Positions 26,335 through 34,529 of a stretch of 64,000 nucleotides of DNA are shown piece after piece. Position numbers and translations under genes: made by a program. The stretch covers positions 2,790,001 to 2,854,000 of the forward strand of contig NZ_CP195847.1 of NCBI RefSeq assembly GCF_051513965.1. The letters run 5' to 3'. The notes below the pieces were generated by a model. That model had not been told where the DNA came from. It saw nothing but the letters and a program-made list of their open reading frames with translations, and made no database searches. The number at the start of each line of letters is the position of its first letter. The first letter of the stretch is position 1. Source of the stretch: Paramicrobacterium sp051513965 (lineage in GTDB: Bacteria; Actinomycetota; Actinomycetes; Actinomycetales; Microbacteriaceae).

Positions 26335-27153
26335 CTAGTCCTTTACTGCGCCGGCGGTGACACCCGCGGCGACGTATCGCTGGGCAACGACCAGGAGGAT
26401 CGCTGCAGGGACGGAGGCAACCACGGCGGTCGCCATGATGGCGTTCCATTGAGTGGTGTTGTTGCCGATGTACGCGTAGATGCTCAGAGTGACGGGGATC
26501 ATGTCGCCGTTTCGATTGAGCGTCGAAGCGAAGACGAAGTCTGACCACGCCCAGAGGAACGCAAACAGCGACACGGTGAGAACGGAATTGCGACTGAGCG
26601 GCATGACGATGGACAAAAAGGTGCGGACGGCCCCTGCCCCGTCGATGCGAGCGGCCTGCATGAGCTCGTTCGGCAGCCCGCTCATGAAGGCGGTGAACAG
26701 GAGCACCGCGAACGGGATCGCGATCGTCGAGTCGGCGAGAATGAGCCCCCACACGGTGTTCAGCAGGTCAAGTCTCACGTAGATGGCGTAGAACCCCATT
26801 GCCATGACGACCGCAGGAATCATCTGCGCTACGAGAAGAATGAAGTTGAGCGCGCCGCCTCCGCGAAGTCGGAGAAGCGATATCGCGTATGCCGCGGGCG
26901 CGGCGACGACGACGGTGAAGACGACGCAGCCGAGCCCGATGATCAGGCTTGTGCCGAGAGCGGGAAGCTGCTGGTTGAAGACGGAGATGTATCCCTCAAA
27001 CGTCGGCTCGAGCGGCACGATATTCGGCGGGGTCACCCGGAGGTCCTGCGTCTTGGTAAGCGAGACGTTGATCATCCAATAGACAGGGAAGAGCATGAGG
27101 GCCGTCAGAAGAAGCCCGACGATTGTCTTCCACGGCCGTCGACGCGCGGTCAT
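26335..27153 (-). CDS. Sugar ABC transporter permease (CUT1, MalG-type)
   Basis: A 272-residue six-helix channel subunit. The EAA loop appears as MQAARIDGAGAVRTFLSIVM (Gln replaces the first Glu) and the C-terminus is VTAGAVKD. It overlaps the upstream permease by ATGA and is followed after 3 nt by the GH127 gene, so the transporter very probably imports the arabinofuranosyl oligosaccharide that GH127 cuts. Confidence 0.92.
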   Translation of the reverse strand: MTARRRPWKTIVGLLLTALMLFPVYWMINVSLTKTQDLRVTPPNIVPLEPTFEGYISVFNQQLPALGTSLIIGLGCVVFTVVVAAPAAYAISLLRLRGGGALNFILLVAQMIPAVVMAMGFYAIYVRLDLLNTVWGLILADSTIAIPFAVLLFTAFMSGLPNELMQAARIDGAGAVRTFLSIVMPLSRNSVLTVSLFAFLWAWSDFVFASTLNRNGDMIPVTLSIYAYIGNNTTQWNAIMATAVVASVPAAILLVVAQRYVAAGVTAGAVKD

Positions 27154-28121
27154 GATTGCTCCTGACGTCGTTGCACTCGGAGATAGAGGAAGCCGAAGAT
27201 GAGCGCGATGATGATGAGCACGTTTCCAACGGCGGCCGCCGGGGACAGATCCGGCATGCCCGTTCCGAACGCCTCTCGATACGACCAGATCGCGAGAGTC
27301 GTTGTCGAGTTCGCCGGCCCACCAGCGGTCATGATCCAGATGATGTCGACGACCTTGAGGGTGTACACGAGACCGAGCAGAAGCGTGATCGCCGACACCG
27401 GCCGCAACAGAGGGAAGGTGATCGACCAGAACGTCCGCCAGGCACTGGCTCCGTCGAGGGATGCGGCTTCGTACACGTCACTCGGGATGTTCTGCAGTCC
27501 CGAGTAAAGGATGACCAGGTTGAATGGGATGCCGAGCCAGATGTTCGCGATCACGACCGCGAGCATGGCGGTGTCCGGCGAGGTGAGCCAGTTGATCTGC
27601 CCGATCCCGAACGCGCCAAGGAACGAGTTGATGATGCCACTCTCGCTGTTCAGCATCCACGACCACGTCGAGGCGGAGACGATGAGCGGAAGCAGCCATG
27701 GCACGAGGAAAAGCGCTCTCAGGATGCCGGAGAGCCGGAAGTTCGAGCGGAAGAAGACGGCAAGCGCCAAACCGATCGCGTACTGGAAGATCAGCGACAC
27801 GAAGACGAAGACCGCGGTGTTCCAGATCGCCTTGCCGAACAGGCCTGACGAGAAGATCTCCGTGTAGTTCGCGAAGCCCACGAACTCAGCGTCACCCTGC
27901 ACGAAAGCGCGGATGGTGTAGTCGTGGACGCTGAGGTCGATGCTGCGGATCAGCGGGTAAGCATAGAACGCGAGAAGGTAGATGACGAGCGGAGCGGCAA
28001 ATGCGATCGCCGCCCAGTTCACCTTTCCTCGCACGACGACCCGCGTCTTGCGAGGCACGGTCGCGGAGACCGTGTCGGTCGGCGGCCCTCCCCCGCTCGT
28101 GCGTGGCTTCGAGATCGTCAT
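27150..28121 (-). CDS. Sugar ABC transporter permease (CUT1, MalF-type)
   Basis: A channel subunit of about 323 residues with a cytoplasmic N-terminus and six helices. The EAA loop is YEAASLDGASAWRTFWSITF. Two ATGs lie side by side (28124 and 28121); the second is favoured because AAGGAG is then 5 nt away. It is separated from the binding-protein gene by a GC-rich hairpin (28138-28166) and overlaps the next permease. Confidence 0.92.
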   Translation of the reverse strand: MTISKPRTSGGGPPTDTVSATVPRKTRVVVRGKVNWAAIAFAAPLVIYLLAFYAYPLIRSIDLSVHDYTIRAFVQGDAEFVGFANYTEIFSSGLFGKAIWNTAVFVFVSLIFQYAIGLALAVFFRSNFRLSGILRALFLVPWLLPLIVSASTWSWMLNSESGIINSFLGAFGIGQINWLTSPDTAMLAVVIANIWLGIPFNLVILYSGLQNIPSDVYEAASLDGASAWRTFWSITFPLLRPVSAITLLLGLVYTLKVVDIIWIMTAGGPANSTTTLAIWSYREAFGTGMPDLSPAAAVGNVLIIIALIFGFLYLRVQRRQEQS

Positions 28122-28137
28122 CATGTCTCCTTGATGT

Positions 28138-28166
28138 CGTGCCCGGGAACGCAGTCCCCGGGCACG
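28138..28166 (-). terminator. Intercistronic hairpin after binding-protein gene
   Basis: A perfect 10-bp stem CGTGCCCGGG/CCCGGGCACG with a 9-nt loop, 6 bases after the binding-protein stop and just before the permease ribosome binding site. Such stems usually cause partial termination or protect the upstream mRNA, giving more binding protein than permease. Confidence 0.7.
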
Positions 28167-28172
28167 AGAAAT

Positions 28173-29420
28173 TTACTTGTTGACGGCCTGCTCAGCAGCC
28201 GACTGAGCCTGCTTGAGTGCTTCCTCAGGCGACTGAGCACCGGAGAGAGCGTTCTGCACGGCGGTCCAGAGCTGCTCAGAGATGACCGGGTAGTCAGTCC
28301 CGAGGTTGTCACTCGTGCGGCCCTTGGCCGACTGCACAGCACTCACCCACGTCTCGAGCTCAGGGTGTTCCTCGAGCAAGGCGTCCTGGCCGTCCTCGGT
28401 CGGCGGGATGTAATAGGCGAAGGTGTTCGCGGTCTCGACGAAGCCTTCCGGCGTCGTCATGCACTCGATGATCTGACGCGACACCTCGTAGCGCGAGTCG
28501 TCTTCCTGAACCGGCGCGATGATGAACTCACCACCGGTCGGCGCAGGCGCGACTCCTCCGTCCATGGCAGGCAACTCGATAACGCCGGTTTCAAATTCGG
28601 CCTCGGCCGCACTGTTGACCTGCCATGTGCCGTTCTCGCCGAATGCGAAATCACCAGTCAGGAATTCCTCCCATGTGGTGTTCTGGGAGTTGCCGATCAC
28701 CGAGTTCGGCGCGTAGCCGGCGTCCAGCCATCCAGACCACAATTCGAGAGCGGCGACGGCTTCGGGAGAGTCAAGCTGCGTGAGGTCAGCTCCCGCTCCC
28801 CAGAACCAGGGGAGGAACTGGAACGAGCCCTCTTCGGTGTTAATTCCGGCGAACGTGATGCCCTTATGACCGGCATCGGTGACGGCCTTGAGGGCAGCGG
28901 TCAGGCTGTCCCAATCCGTGATCGCGCTCGGGTCGACACCGGCTTCTTTCAGGATGTCGGCGTTGTAGTAGAGGGCAAGCGTGTTGGCACCAATCGGGAT
29001 GCCGTAGGTCTCGCCGTCAAGCTGACCAGCAGCAATCAGGTTCTTGTCGACAGTCGAAACGTCGAGTCCGAGCTCGTCCACAGTAGTGAGCATCCCGGTC
29101 TCGGCGAGCGTCGAGACGGCGGGGTTGTCGAGAAGCATGATGTCGGGCGACGTGCCCTCCTGGGCGGAGAGCAGAGCTTGGTTCGTCAGAGACGTCGTGT
29201 CGTACGCGGTGCGTTCGATCTTCACACCTGCCTCGGTGCCGCAGCTTTGAACGCGCTTTTCCCAATCGGAGTCCTTTTCGTGCTGCGGGTACGGGTCCCA
29301 CCACGTGTACGTTCCGCTTGCCTCATCACCACTGTCTCCGCCCGCACTCGAACAGCCGGCCAGTGCGGCAGTGGCGACGGCGACCGTTGCCATGGCGAGG
29401 GTTACGCTCGTTCTCTTCAT
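28173..29420 (-). CDS. Sugar ABC transporter substrate-binding lipoprotein (CUT1)
   Basis: A 415-residue extracellular solute receptor. The lipoprotein signal MKRTSVTLAMATVAVATA ends in ALAGC; the mature domain has TYTWWDPYPQHEKDSDWEKR and later the FGENGTWQVN hinge region typical of family 1 receptors. Start ATG 29420 is preceded by AAGGAGG. It lies 52 nt downstream of the LacI gene on the same strand and is followed by two permeases and GH127. Ligand inferred: arabinofuranosyl-containing oligosaccharides. Confidence 0.9.
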   Translation of the reverse strand: MKRTSVTLAMATVAVATAALAGCSSAGGDSGDEASGTYTWWDPYPQHEKDSDWEKRVQSCGTEAGVKIERTAYDTTSLTNQALLSAQEGTSPDIMLLDNPAVSTLAETGMLTTVDELGLDVSTVDKNLIAAGQLDGETYGIPIGANTLALYYNADILKEAGVDPSAITDWDSLTAALKAVTDAGHKGITFAGINTEEGSFQFLPWFWGAGADLTQLDSPEAVAALELWSGWLDAGYAPNSVIGNSQNTTWEEFLTGDFAFGENGTWQVNSAAEAEFETGVIELPAMDGGVAPAPTGGEFIIAPVQEDDSRYEVSRQIIECMTTPEGFVETANTFAYYIPPTEDGQDALLEEHPELETWVSAVQSAKGRTSDNLGTDYPVISEQLWTAVQNALSGAQSPEEALKQAQSAAEQAVNK

Positions 29421-29472
29421 TGTCGTTCCTCCTTGAACAGGAAACCCGAGGGGTCGGGGTTAATTGATGGGC

Positions 29473-30495
29473 TTAAGCGATGGGAGGTGGAGCAGAGATG
29501 CTGCCGCGGTCGTTGATGACAGGCGGGATGAGTTCGACGGTTCGATCCGCTTCAGTCGATGCGCCTTCGATGCGGGAAATGAGTTGCTGAACGGCGCGAC
29601 GGCCCAGTTCGTGCGGCGCGCTGTCGATGGCGGAGTACGGAAGCGAGAAGGTCTTCGCGAAGTCGTCCGAGTACCGGCCGATGACGGAGATGCTCTGCGG
29701 GGATGACATGCCGCGCTCATGAAGCACCGTCGGCAAAGCGGCCGCTGCCGCTTCGTTGTTGAGCAGGAGGCCTGTTGCGGCGGGATGCGCATCGAAATAG
29801 CCATGGAGGTCGTTCCCGATCTCGGGCTGACTCGATGCGCCAAAGTAGCGATGCAGCGCAACACCGAGCTGCTCCGCCCGTTCGTACGCCGCGTTGGCGA
29901 GACGCCAGACGTACGCGCCGCCACGCTTGAGCACGTGTTCGGGCTGCGAGACGAGGATAAGTTCGCGGTGCCCGAGTTCGTGCAGGCGGTCGACCATGAG
30001 GCGCCCGGCCGCTTCGAAGTCGAGGTCGAATACGTCGACTCCGGTCGTATTGTCCGGAAGTCCGACGAGCGCCCCGGGCTGGCTCGCGTTTCGCAAGGTG
30101 GGTAACCGATCATCGTGCTCGGCGACGTTGAGCAGAACGAAGCCGTCGACCATGCGTGTGTTGGACAGTCGTTGCAGCGCCCGGACCCCGTCCTCCTCCG
30201 AAACGAGGAGGGTGTCGTAACCGAGCTGCGCTGCCATCTCGCTGATTCCGCGGATGTACTGCAGCATGGCTGGGGCGAACTCGTCTTCGAGGAAGCGGGC
30301 GAGCAGGCCGATGATCTTGGTATGGGAGGTCGCGAGGGCACGCGCCCCGGCGTTGGGCGTGTAGCCGAGTTGCTCAACCGCTTCGTTGACTTTACGTCGC
30401 ACGTCTTCAGAGATTGAACGCTTTCCCGAGAGCGCATAGGAGGCCGTGCTGCGCGACACGCCAGCAAGGCTCGCCACATCTCCGATGGTGGGCAC
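29473..30495 (-). CDS. LacI family regulator of the arabinoside operon
   Basis: A 340-residue repressor. The N-terminal HTH and hinge helix are clear (TIGDVASLAGVSRSTASYAL, then a hinge ending in GARALATSHTKIIGLL), followed by a periplasmic-binding-like effector domain. Start GTG 30495 has GAAGGAG 5 nt upstream. It is the first gene of the operon it probably controls, so autoregulation through the twin palindromes at 30514-30542 is expected. The inducer is probably arabinose or a short arabinooligosaccharide. Confidence 0.9.
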   Translation of the reverse strand: MPTIGDVASLAGVSRSTASYALSGKRSISEDVRRKVNEAVEQLGYTPNAGARALATSHTKIIGLLARFLEDEFAPAMLQYIRGISEMAAQLGYDTLLVSEEDGVRALQRLSNTRMVDGFVLLNVAEHDDRLPTLRNASQPGALVGLPDNTTGVDVFDLDFEAAGRLMVDRLHELGHRELILVSQPEHVLKRGGAYVWRLANAAYERAEQLGVALHRYFGASSQPEIGNDLHGYFDAHPAATGLLLNNEAAAAALPTVLHERGMSSPQSISVIGRYSDDFAKTFSLPYSAIDSAPHELGRRAVQQLISRIEGASTEADRTVELIPPVINDRGSISAPPPIA

Positions 30496-30513
30496 CGCGA
30501 CTCCTTCAATTTC

Positions 30514-30542
30514 TCGAACCGGTTCGACTCGAACCGGTTCGA
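30514..30542. promoter_or_regulatory. Twin LacI operators
   Basis: Two exact copies of the 14-bp perfect palindrome TCGAACCGGTTCGA (30514-30527 and 30529-30542), 15 bp apart start to start, 19 bases upstream of the LacI start. They could bind two LacI dimers side by side over the operon promoter. Confidence 0.85.
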
Positions 30543-30577
30543 TGATAGCTCGAAGAAGACCGGGTGCGCAAGAGCGG

Positions 30578-30611
30578 TTCCCCGGATGACGAAACCTTCG
30601 GTTCCGGGGAA
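30578..30611 (-). terminator. Hairpin terminator of the ThuA/oxidoreductase operon
   Basis: Arms TTCCCCGGA (30578-30586) and TCCGGGGAA (30603-30611) form a perfect 9-bp stem; a further CGAA/TTCG pairing lies in the loop. It is 38 bases beyond the stop at 30649, ending the unit that begins at 36965. Confidence 0.65.
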
Positions 30612-30648
30612 TCCTCAGCGAACTGGCGTCAGGGGGAGTTCCACTGCC

Positions 30649-31764
30649 TCACCGACGTGCGCCCATCGCATTCGCGTCAAGTTCCGCGCGAACGTCGTCG
30701 CGAGCTTCCGCCGCAATCGCATCGCGCTGGGCCCCCTCGATCACGTCGGCAATGCGGACGCGGGCGCCGGTCTCCGCCGAGCGAACCGCCGCCTCGACCA
30801 TAGCGAGACTGTAGACGTTCGAGTGGATTTCGCCGGACGGCGTCTTTCCGGAGCGCAGCACCGAGACGAACTCGGCTAGCGACCCCGCGATCTCGCGCGG
30901 GATCGCTGGCGCGGCGGCATCCGGAACCGCCGCCTCCGCATCTCCGACGCGCTGCACCTGGGGCATCCGCTCGCCGTCCCACGTCGCCGTCCCACCCGCG
31001 CCGTTGATCCGCCAGCTGCCGTTCCACGAAGTCTCTTCGCCATCGGCGCACCAGCTGCCCGTGTAGACGTAGCGGGTTCCGCCCTCGAATTCGAAAACCG
31101 CCGTCGCGTTCGCCGCGCCGTCGTACCAGCTGTAGCGGGGATTCCACTCTTCGCAGTAAACCGACACCGGGTCGGCGTCGAGAACGTAGCGTGCAGCATC
31201 GAAGGCATGGATAGCCATGTCGACGAGCAGCACATGCTCCATCTCTTCACGGAAGCCGCCAAAGTGCGGTGCCTTGAAGAACTCGGTCGTCACCATCCCG
31301 ATCTCGCCCAGCCTCCGCGTGATGCCGCGAAGCTCGCTGAGCTCGGGATAATATCGCCGCGACTGGCTGATCATGAGCAGTTCGCCGCTCAGGGATGCTG
31401 CAGCAGCAAGCGACAGCGCCTGGGCGACGGTCGGCGCCGCCGGCTTCTCGCACAGCACCGGAAGCCCTGAGAAGAGCGCCTCGACGCTCACCGGATGGTG
31501 CGCAATCGGAACCGTCACATTCACAACCGCGTGCGCTCCCGTCTGCGTCGCAATCTCTGACACGCTCGTGCCGACAGCGACGCCCTCGAGTCCCGACTGC
31601 GCAAGGGCCGCGTGCGCAGCCTCCGCCTTCAGGTCAACAAGCCCGACGAGCTCGACGTCGGGGTTCGCCGCGATCGCGTCGATCCACTGTCGCCCCATGC
31701 CGCCCGCCCCGACTTGCACGAGTCGAAGCGGCGCGGCATCCGTGACCGTTCTGAACGCGCTCAA
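30649..31764 (-). CDS. Gfo/Idh/MocA family oxidoreductase
   Basis: A 371-residue NAD(P)-dependent sugar dehydrogenase-like protein. The Rossmann motif is LRLVQVGAGGMGRQW at the N-terminus, and the family signature with the catalytic lysine is LCEKPAAPT. The C-terminal half is the alpha/beta substrate domain. The start is TTG 31764, which overlaps the ThuA stop (TTGA); a longer frame to 31866 would intrude 100 nt into thuA. Last gene of a CUT1 sugar operon. It probably oxidises the imported sugar at C1 or C3 together with the second oxidoreductase at 35778. Confidence 0.88.
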   Translation of the reverse strand: MSAFRTVTDAAPLRLVQVGAGGMGRQWIDAIAANPDVELVGLVDLKAEAAHAALAQSGLEGVAVGTSVSEIATQTGAHAVVNVTVPIAHHPVSVEALFSGLPVLCEKPAAPTVAQALSLAAAASLSGELLMISQSRRYYPELSELRGITRRLGEIGMVTTEFFKAPHFGGFREEMEHVLLVDMAIHAFDAARYVLDADPVSVYCEEWNPRYSWYDGAANATAVFEFEGGTRYVYTGSWCADGEETSWNGSWRINGAGGTATWDGERMPQVQRVGDAEAAVPDAAAPAIPREIAGSLAEFVSVLRSGKTPSGEIHSNVYSLAMVEAAVRSAETGARVRIADVIEGAQRDAIAAEARDDVRAELDANAMGARR

Positions 31765-32549
31765 TTGTGCATCGCTCCCTGGTAGCCGTGGCCGGTGTAG
31801 AAGTCCTCGGTCTCGTAGCGCAATAGCGTCGGGTCGGTGCGCTGGGGCCGCAGCGTCTTTGCCCATTCGACGCCGTTCGCGATGACCTGGCGCACCTCTT
31901 TCTGGTGGTACACCGGGTAGTCCTGGTCGCCGGGGCTAAAGAAGAAGATCTTGCCGTAACCGCGCTTGTACGTCATGCCGCTGCGGAATACTTCGCCGCC
32001 CGAGAACGTCGAGAGGAAGATGAGCTCGTCGGGCGCCGGCACGTCGAAGAACTCGCCGTACATCTCCTGCTGGGGGATGATGAACGGGTGCGGGATGCCG
32101 CGCGCGATCGGGTGCGCAGGGTTCACCGTCCACACGATCTCGCGGTCGCCCTCGGAGCGCCAGCGCAGCGTGCACGTCGTGCCCATGAGCTTGCCGAAGA
32201 TCTTCGACCAGTGCCCCGAGTGCAGCACGAGAAGCCCCATGCCCGCGAGAACGTGACGGTGCACGCGCTCGACGATCTCGTCCGCGACTTCGGCGTGGGC
32301 CGCGTGACCCCACCAGACGAGCACGTCCGTGTTCTGCAGCACTTCTTCGGTGAGCCCGTGCTCGGGATCGTCGAGGGTCGCTGTCGTGACGATCGCTCGG
32401 TCGCCGAGGTTCTCATCGATCCCCTCCTTTATCGTCGTGTGCATGCCATCGGGGTAGATGTCGCGCACGTTCTGCTGCACCTGCTCGTGACGGTTCTCGC
32501 CCCAGACGACAACCTTGATCGGATAGTCGGGCGTGGTGATTCCAGACAT
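31761..32549 (-). CDS. ThuA-like protein
   Basis: A 262-residue cytoplasmic protein of the ThuA (trehalose utilisation) family, which has a class-I glutamine amidotransferase-like fold. Motifs are VVVWGENRHE near the N-terminus, DVLVWWGHAAH, LLVLHSGHWSKIFG, and GKIFFFSPGDQDYPVYH towards the end. In known operons ThuA works with Gfo/Idh dehydrogenases in 3-keto-sugar metabolism of trehalose-like disaccharides; the reaction is not fully settled. Both partners are here, so a keto-sugar route is likely. The ribosome binding site is weak; start ATG 32549. Confidence 0.88.
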   Translation of the reverse strand: MSGITTPDYPIKVVVWGENRHEQVQQNVRDIYPDGMHTTIKEGIDENLGDRAIVTTATLDDPEHGLTEEVLQNTDVLVWWGHAAHAEVADEIVERVHRHVLAGMGLLVLHSGHWSKIFGKLMGTTCTLRWRSEGDREIVWTVNPAHPIARGIPHPFIIPQQEMYGEFFDVPAPDELIFLSTFSGGEVFRSGMTYKRGYGKIFFFSPGDQDYPVYHQKEVRQVIANGVEWAKTLRPQRTDPTLLRYETEDFYTGHGYQGAMHN

Positions 32550-32593
32550 GTTTTTCCTTACTTCTGCGTTTCGGGTTCGACGGTGATGAGGGC

Positions 32594-32612
32594 GGATGCT
32601 GTCGCAGCATCC
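32594..32612 (-). other. Intercistronic stem-loop before thuA
   Basis: GGATGCTG/CAGCATCC (32594-32601 and 32605-32612) with a 3-nt loop. It lies in the 80-nt gap between the permease stop and the ThuA start, so it may tune downstream expression. Both arms contain the hexamer GGATGC/GCATCC that is abundant in the window. Confidence 0.5.
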
Positions 32613-32629
32613 ACCCGGGATTCTCTGCG

Positions 32630-33490
32630 CTACTTCACTGCGCCCCCCGTCGCTCCCGCGGCGATGAACTTCTGAGCGAGAACCAGCAGAACGATCGCCG
32701 GGATCGACGAGTGCACGGCCGTTGCCATGACGGCACTCCAGTTCGACGCCTGCGTTCCGAGGTACTGGTAGATGCCAAGTGTGACGGGGCGGATCTCCTC
32801 CGTCGTCGTGAGCGTCAGGGCGAACAGGAGGTCGCTCCAGGAGAACAGGAACGCGAACAGCCCGGCGGTGATCAGCGAGTTCTTTGCGATCGGCGGCACG
32901 ATCGACACGAAGGCGCGCACCTGGCCGGCACCGTCGACGCGGGCCGCTTCGATGATTGAGGGCGGGATGCCGAGCATGAACGCGCGTAGAATGAGGATCG
33001 CGAACGGGATGGCGTGCGTGGCGTCGGCGAGGATCAGTCCGGGAATCGAATTGAGCAGGCCGAGATCGTTGTATGCCGCATAGAGCGCGTTGGCGATGAC
33101 GATGCCTGGGATCATCTGGGCGATGAGGATCGCGAGAAGCGCCACATTGATGAAGCGGTACCGGAACTGCGCGAGCGCGTAGGCGGCCGGAGCGGCGATC
33201 GCAAGGCTCAGCACGACGGTGCCGAGCGAGACGATGAGGCTCGTGACCAGGTTTCCGCCTTGATCGGCTATTGCCTTCTCATAGCCGGCAAAGCTCGGGT
33301 TCCACGGGAAGAAGTCGGCGGTCAGCGTGTTCCCCGACGGTTGGAGCGATGCGTTGATCATCCAGTAGACGGGAAACAGCATGATCGCAAGGAACAGTAC
33401 GCCGAGAACGGTGTAGGCGACCGACCGTGTGGAGCGCGCCCGCGCCCTCCTGACCGCTGCAGCGTCGACCGTGAGAAGCACCGTCGTCAT
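32630..33490 (-). CDS. Sugar ABC transporter permease (CUT1, MalG-type)
   Basis: A 286-residue six-helix channel subunit with EAA loop IEAARVDGAGQVRAFVSIVP and C-terminal GATGGAVK. Start ATG 33490 is preceded by AGGAGGAATC. It lies 9 nt after the partner permease. Confidence 0.92.
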   Translation of the reverse strand: MTTVLLTVDAAAVRRARARSTRSVAYTVLGVLFLAIMLFPVYWMINASLQPSGNTLTADFFPWNPSFAGYEKAIADQGGNLVTSLIVSLGTVVLSLAIAAPAAYALAQFRYRFINVALLAILIAQMIPGIVIANALYAAYNDLGLLNSIPGLILADATHAIPFAILILRAFMLGIPPSIIEAARVDGAGQVRAFVSIVPPIAKNSLITAGLFAFLFSWSDLLFALTLTTTEEIRPVTLGIYQYLGTQASNWSAVMATAVHSSIPAIVLLVLAQKFIAAGATGGAVK

Positions 33491-33499
33491 GATTCCTCC

Positions 33500-34468
33500 T
33501 TATTCGTCAACGGCGCGGCGGTTGGCGCGCAGGTAGATGATCGCGAATACGAGCGAGATCAGGATCAGGATGTTGCTGAACGCGGCACCGACACCGAACT
33601 CGAAGTTCACGAACGACTCCTGATACGAGCGGATCGACAGCGTCTGCGTCGCATTCGCCGGCCCTCCGTTCGTCAGACCGAGGATAATGTCGAGAACCTT
33701 GAGCGTGTACACGACGCCGAGCACCAGCACGACGCTCACGACCGGTCGCAGGTTCGGCCATGTGATGTGCCAGAACGCCTTCCATCCGGTCGCCCCGTCG
33801 AGAGCGCCCGCTTCGTAGAGCTCATCGGGTATGTCCTGCAGCCCGCCGTAGAGAATCGTGACGTTGAACGGGATGCCGACCCAGATGTTCACGATGATCA
33901 CGGCAGTCAGCGCGACGGACGGGCTCGTCAGCCAGGGCACGGCGTCGAGGCCGATGCCCGTGAGGAACTGGTTGAGGATGCCGCTGTCCTTGTCGAGTAT
34001 CGAGCGCCAGGTGGCGCTCGCCACGATGAGCGGGAGCAGCCACGGCAGCAGCAGCATCGCGCGGAGGAACCCGCTGAGCGGGAATCGGCGCTTGAAGAAC
34101 GCGGCGAGCGCGAGGCCGATCACGAACTGACCGACGATTGACCCGACGGTGAACAGCGCCGTGTTGATCATCGAGGGCCAGAACAGGTTGCTGTTCACCA
34201 CGGTGAGGTAGTTGGTCAGCCCCACGAAGGGAGCCTCGCCGGTGAAGAACGTCTTCGTCGTGTACTCCTGAAAGCTCATCAGGAGGTTCTTCACGACGGG
34301 GTAGCCGAAGAACAGCAGAAGGTAGACCGCCGCAGGCACGATGAACATCGCCTTCACGACGACATCGCGCGTGAGGCGACGGCGGGGTCGGGATGCCGAG
34401 GGGCGCTGGCGCGCCGCATCCGTCGTCTCTGCTGCCGTTTCCGGCGGCAGCTGTGTCACTGGTGTCAT
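33500..34468 (-). CDS. Sugar ABC transporter permease (CUT1, MalF-type)
   Basis: A channel subunit of about 322 residues. The N-terminus is proline- and arginine-rich (RPSASRPRRRLTRD) before the first helix; the EAA loop is YEAGALDGATGWKAFWHITW. Adjacent ATGs at 34471 and 34468 are possible; the second is better spaced from AAAGGG. A frame opening at 34513 would include the intercistronic hairpin and is not used. Confidence 0.9.
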   Translation of the reverse strand: MTPVTQLPPETAAETTDAARQRPSASRPRRRLTRDVVVKAMFIVPAAVYLLLFFGYPVVKNLLMSFQEYTTKTFFTGEAPFVGLTNYLTVVNSNLFWPSMINTALFTVGSIVGQFVIGLALAAFFKRRFPLSGFLRAMLLLPWLLPLIVASATWRSILDKDSGILNQFLTGIGLDAVPWLTSPSVALTAVIIVNIWVGIPFNVTILYGGLQDIPDELYEAGALDGATGWKAFWHITWPNLRPVVSVVLVLGVVYTLKVLDIILGLTNGGPANATQTLSIRSYQESFVNFEFGVGAAFSNILILISLVFAIIYLRANRRAVDE

Positions 34469-34486
34469 CATCGACCCTTTCGGGAC

Positions 34487-34507
34487 GCCCCGCCCGACGG
34501 GCGGGGC
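34487..34507 (-). terminator. Intercistronic hairpin after binding-protein gene
   Basis: A perfect 9-bp GC stem GCCCCGCCC/GGGCGGGGC with a 3-nt loop, 22 bases after the binding-protein stop (34530). It is the second case in this window of a strong stem placed between the receptor and permease genes. Confidence 0.7.
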
Positions 34508-34529
34508 ATCCAATCAGTGGTTTCCGCCG

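Noticed and set aside
29460..30509. Alternative minus-strand frame over the LacI gene
   Set aside because: Ser/Arg/Pro-rich shadow; the LacI frame has HTH, hinge and effector domain.
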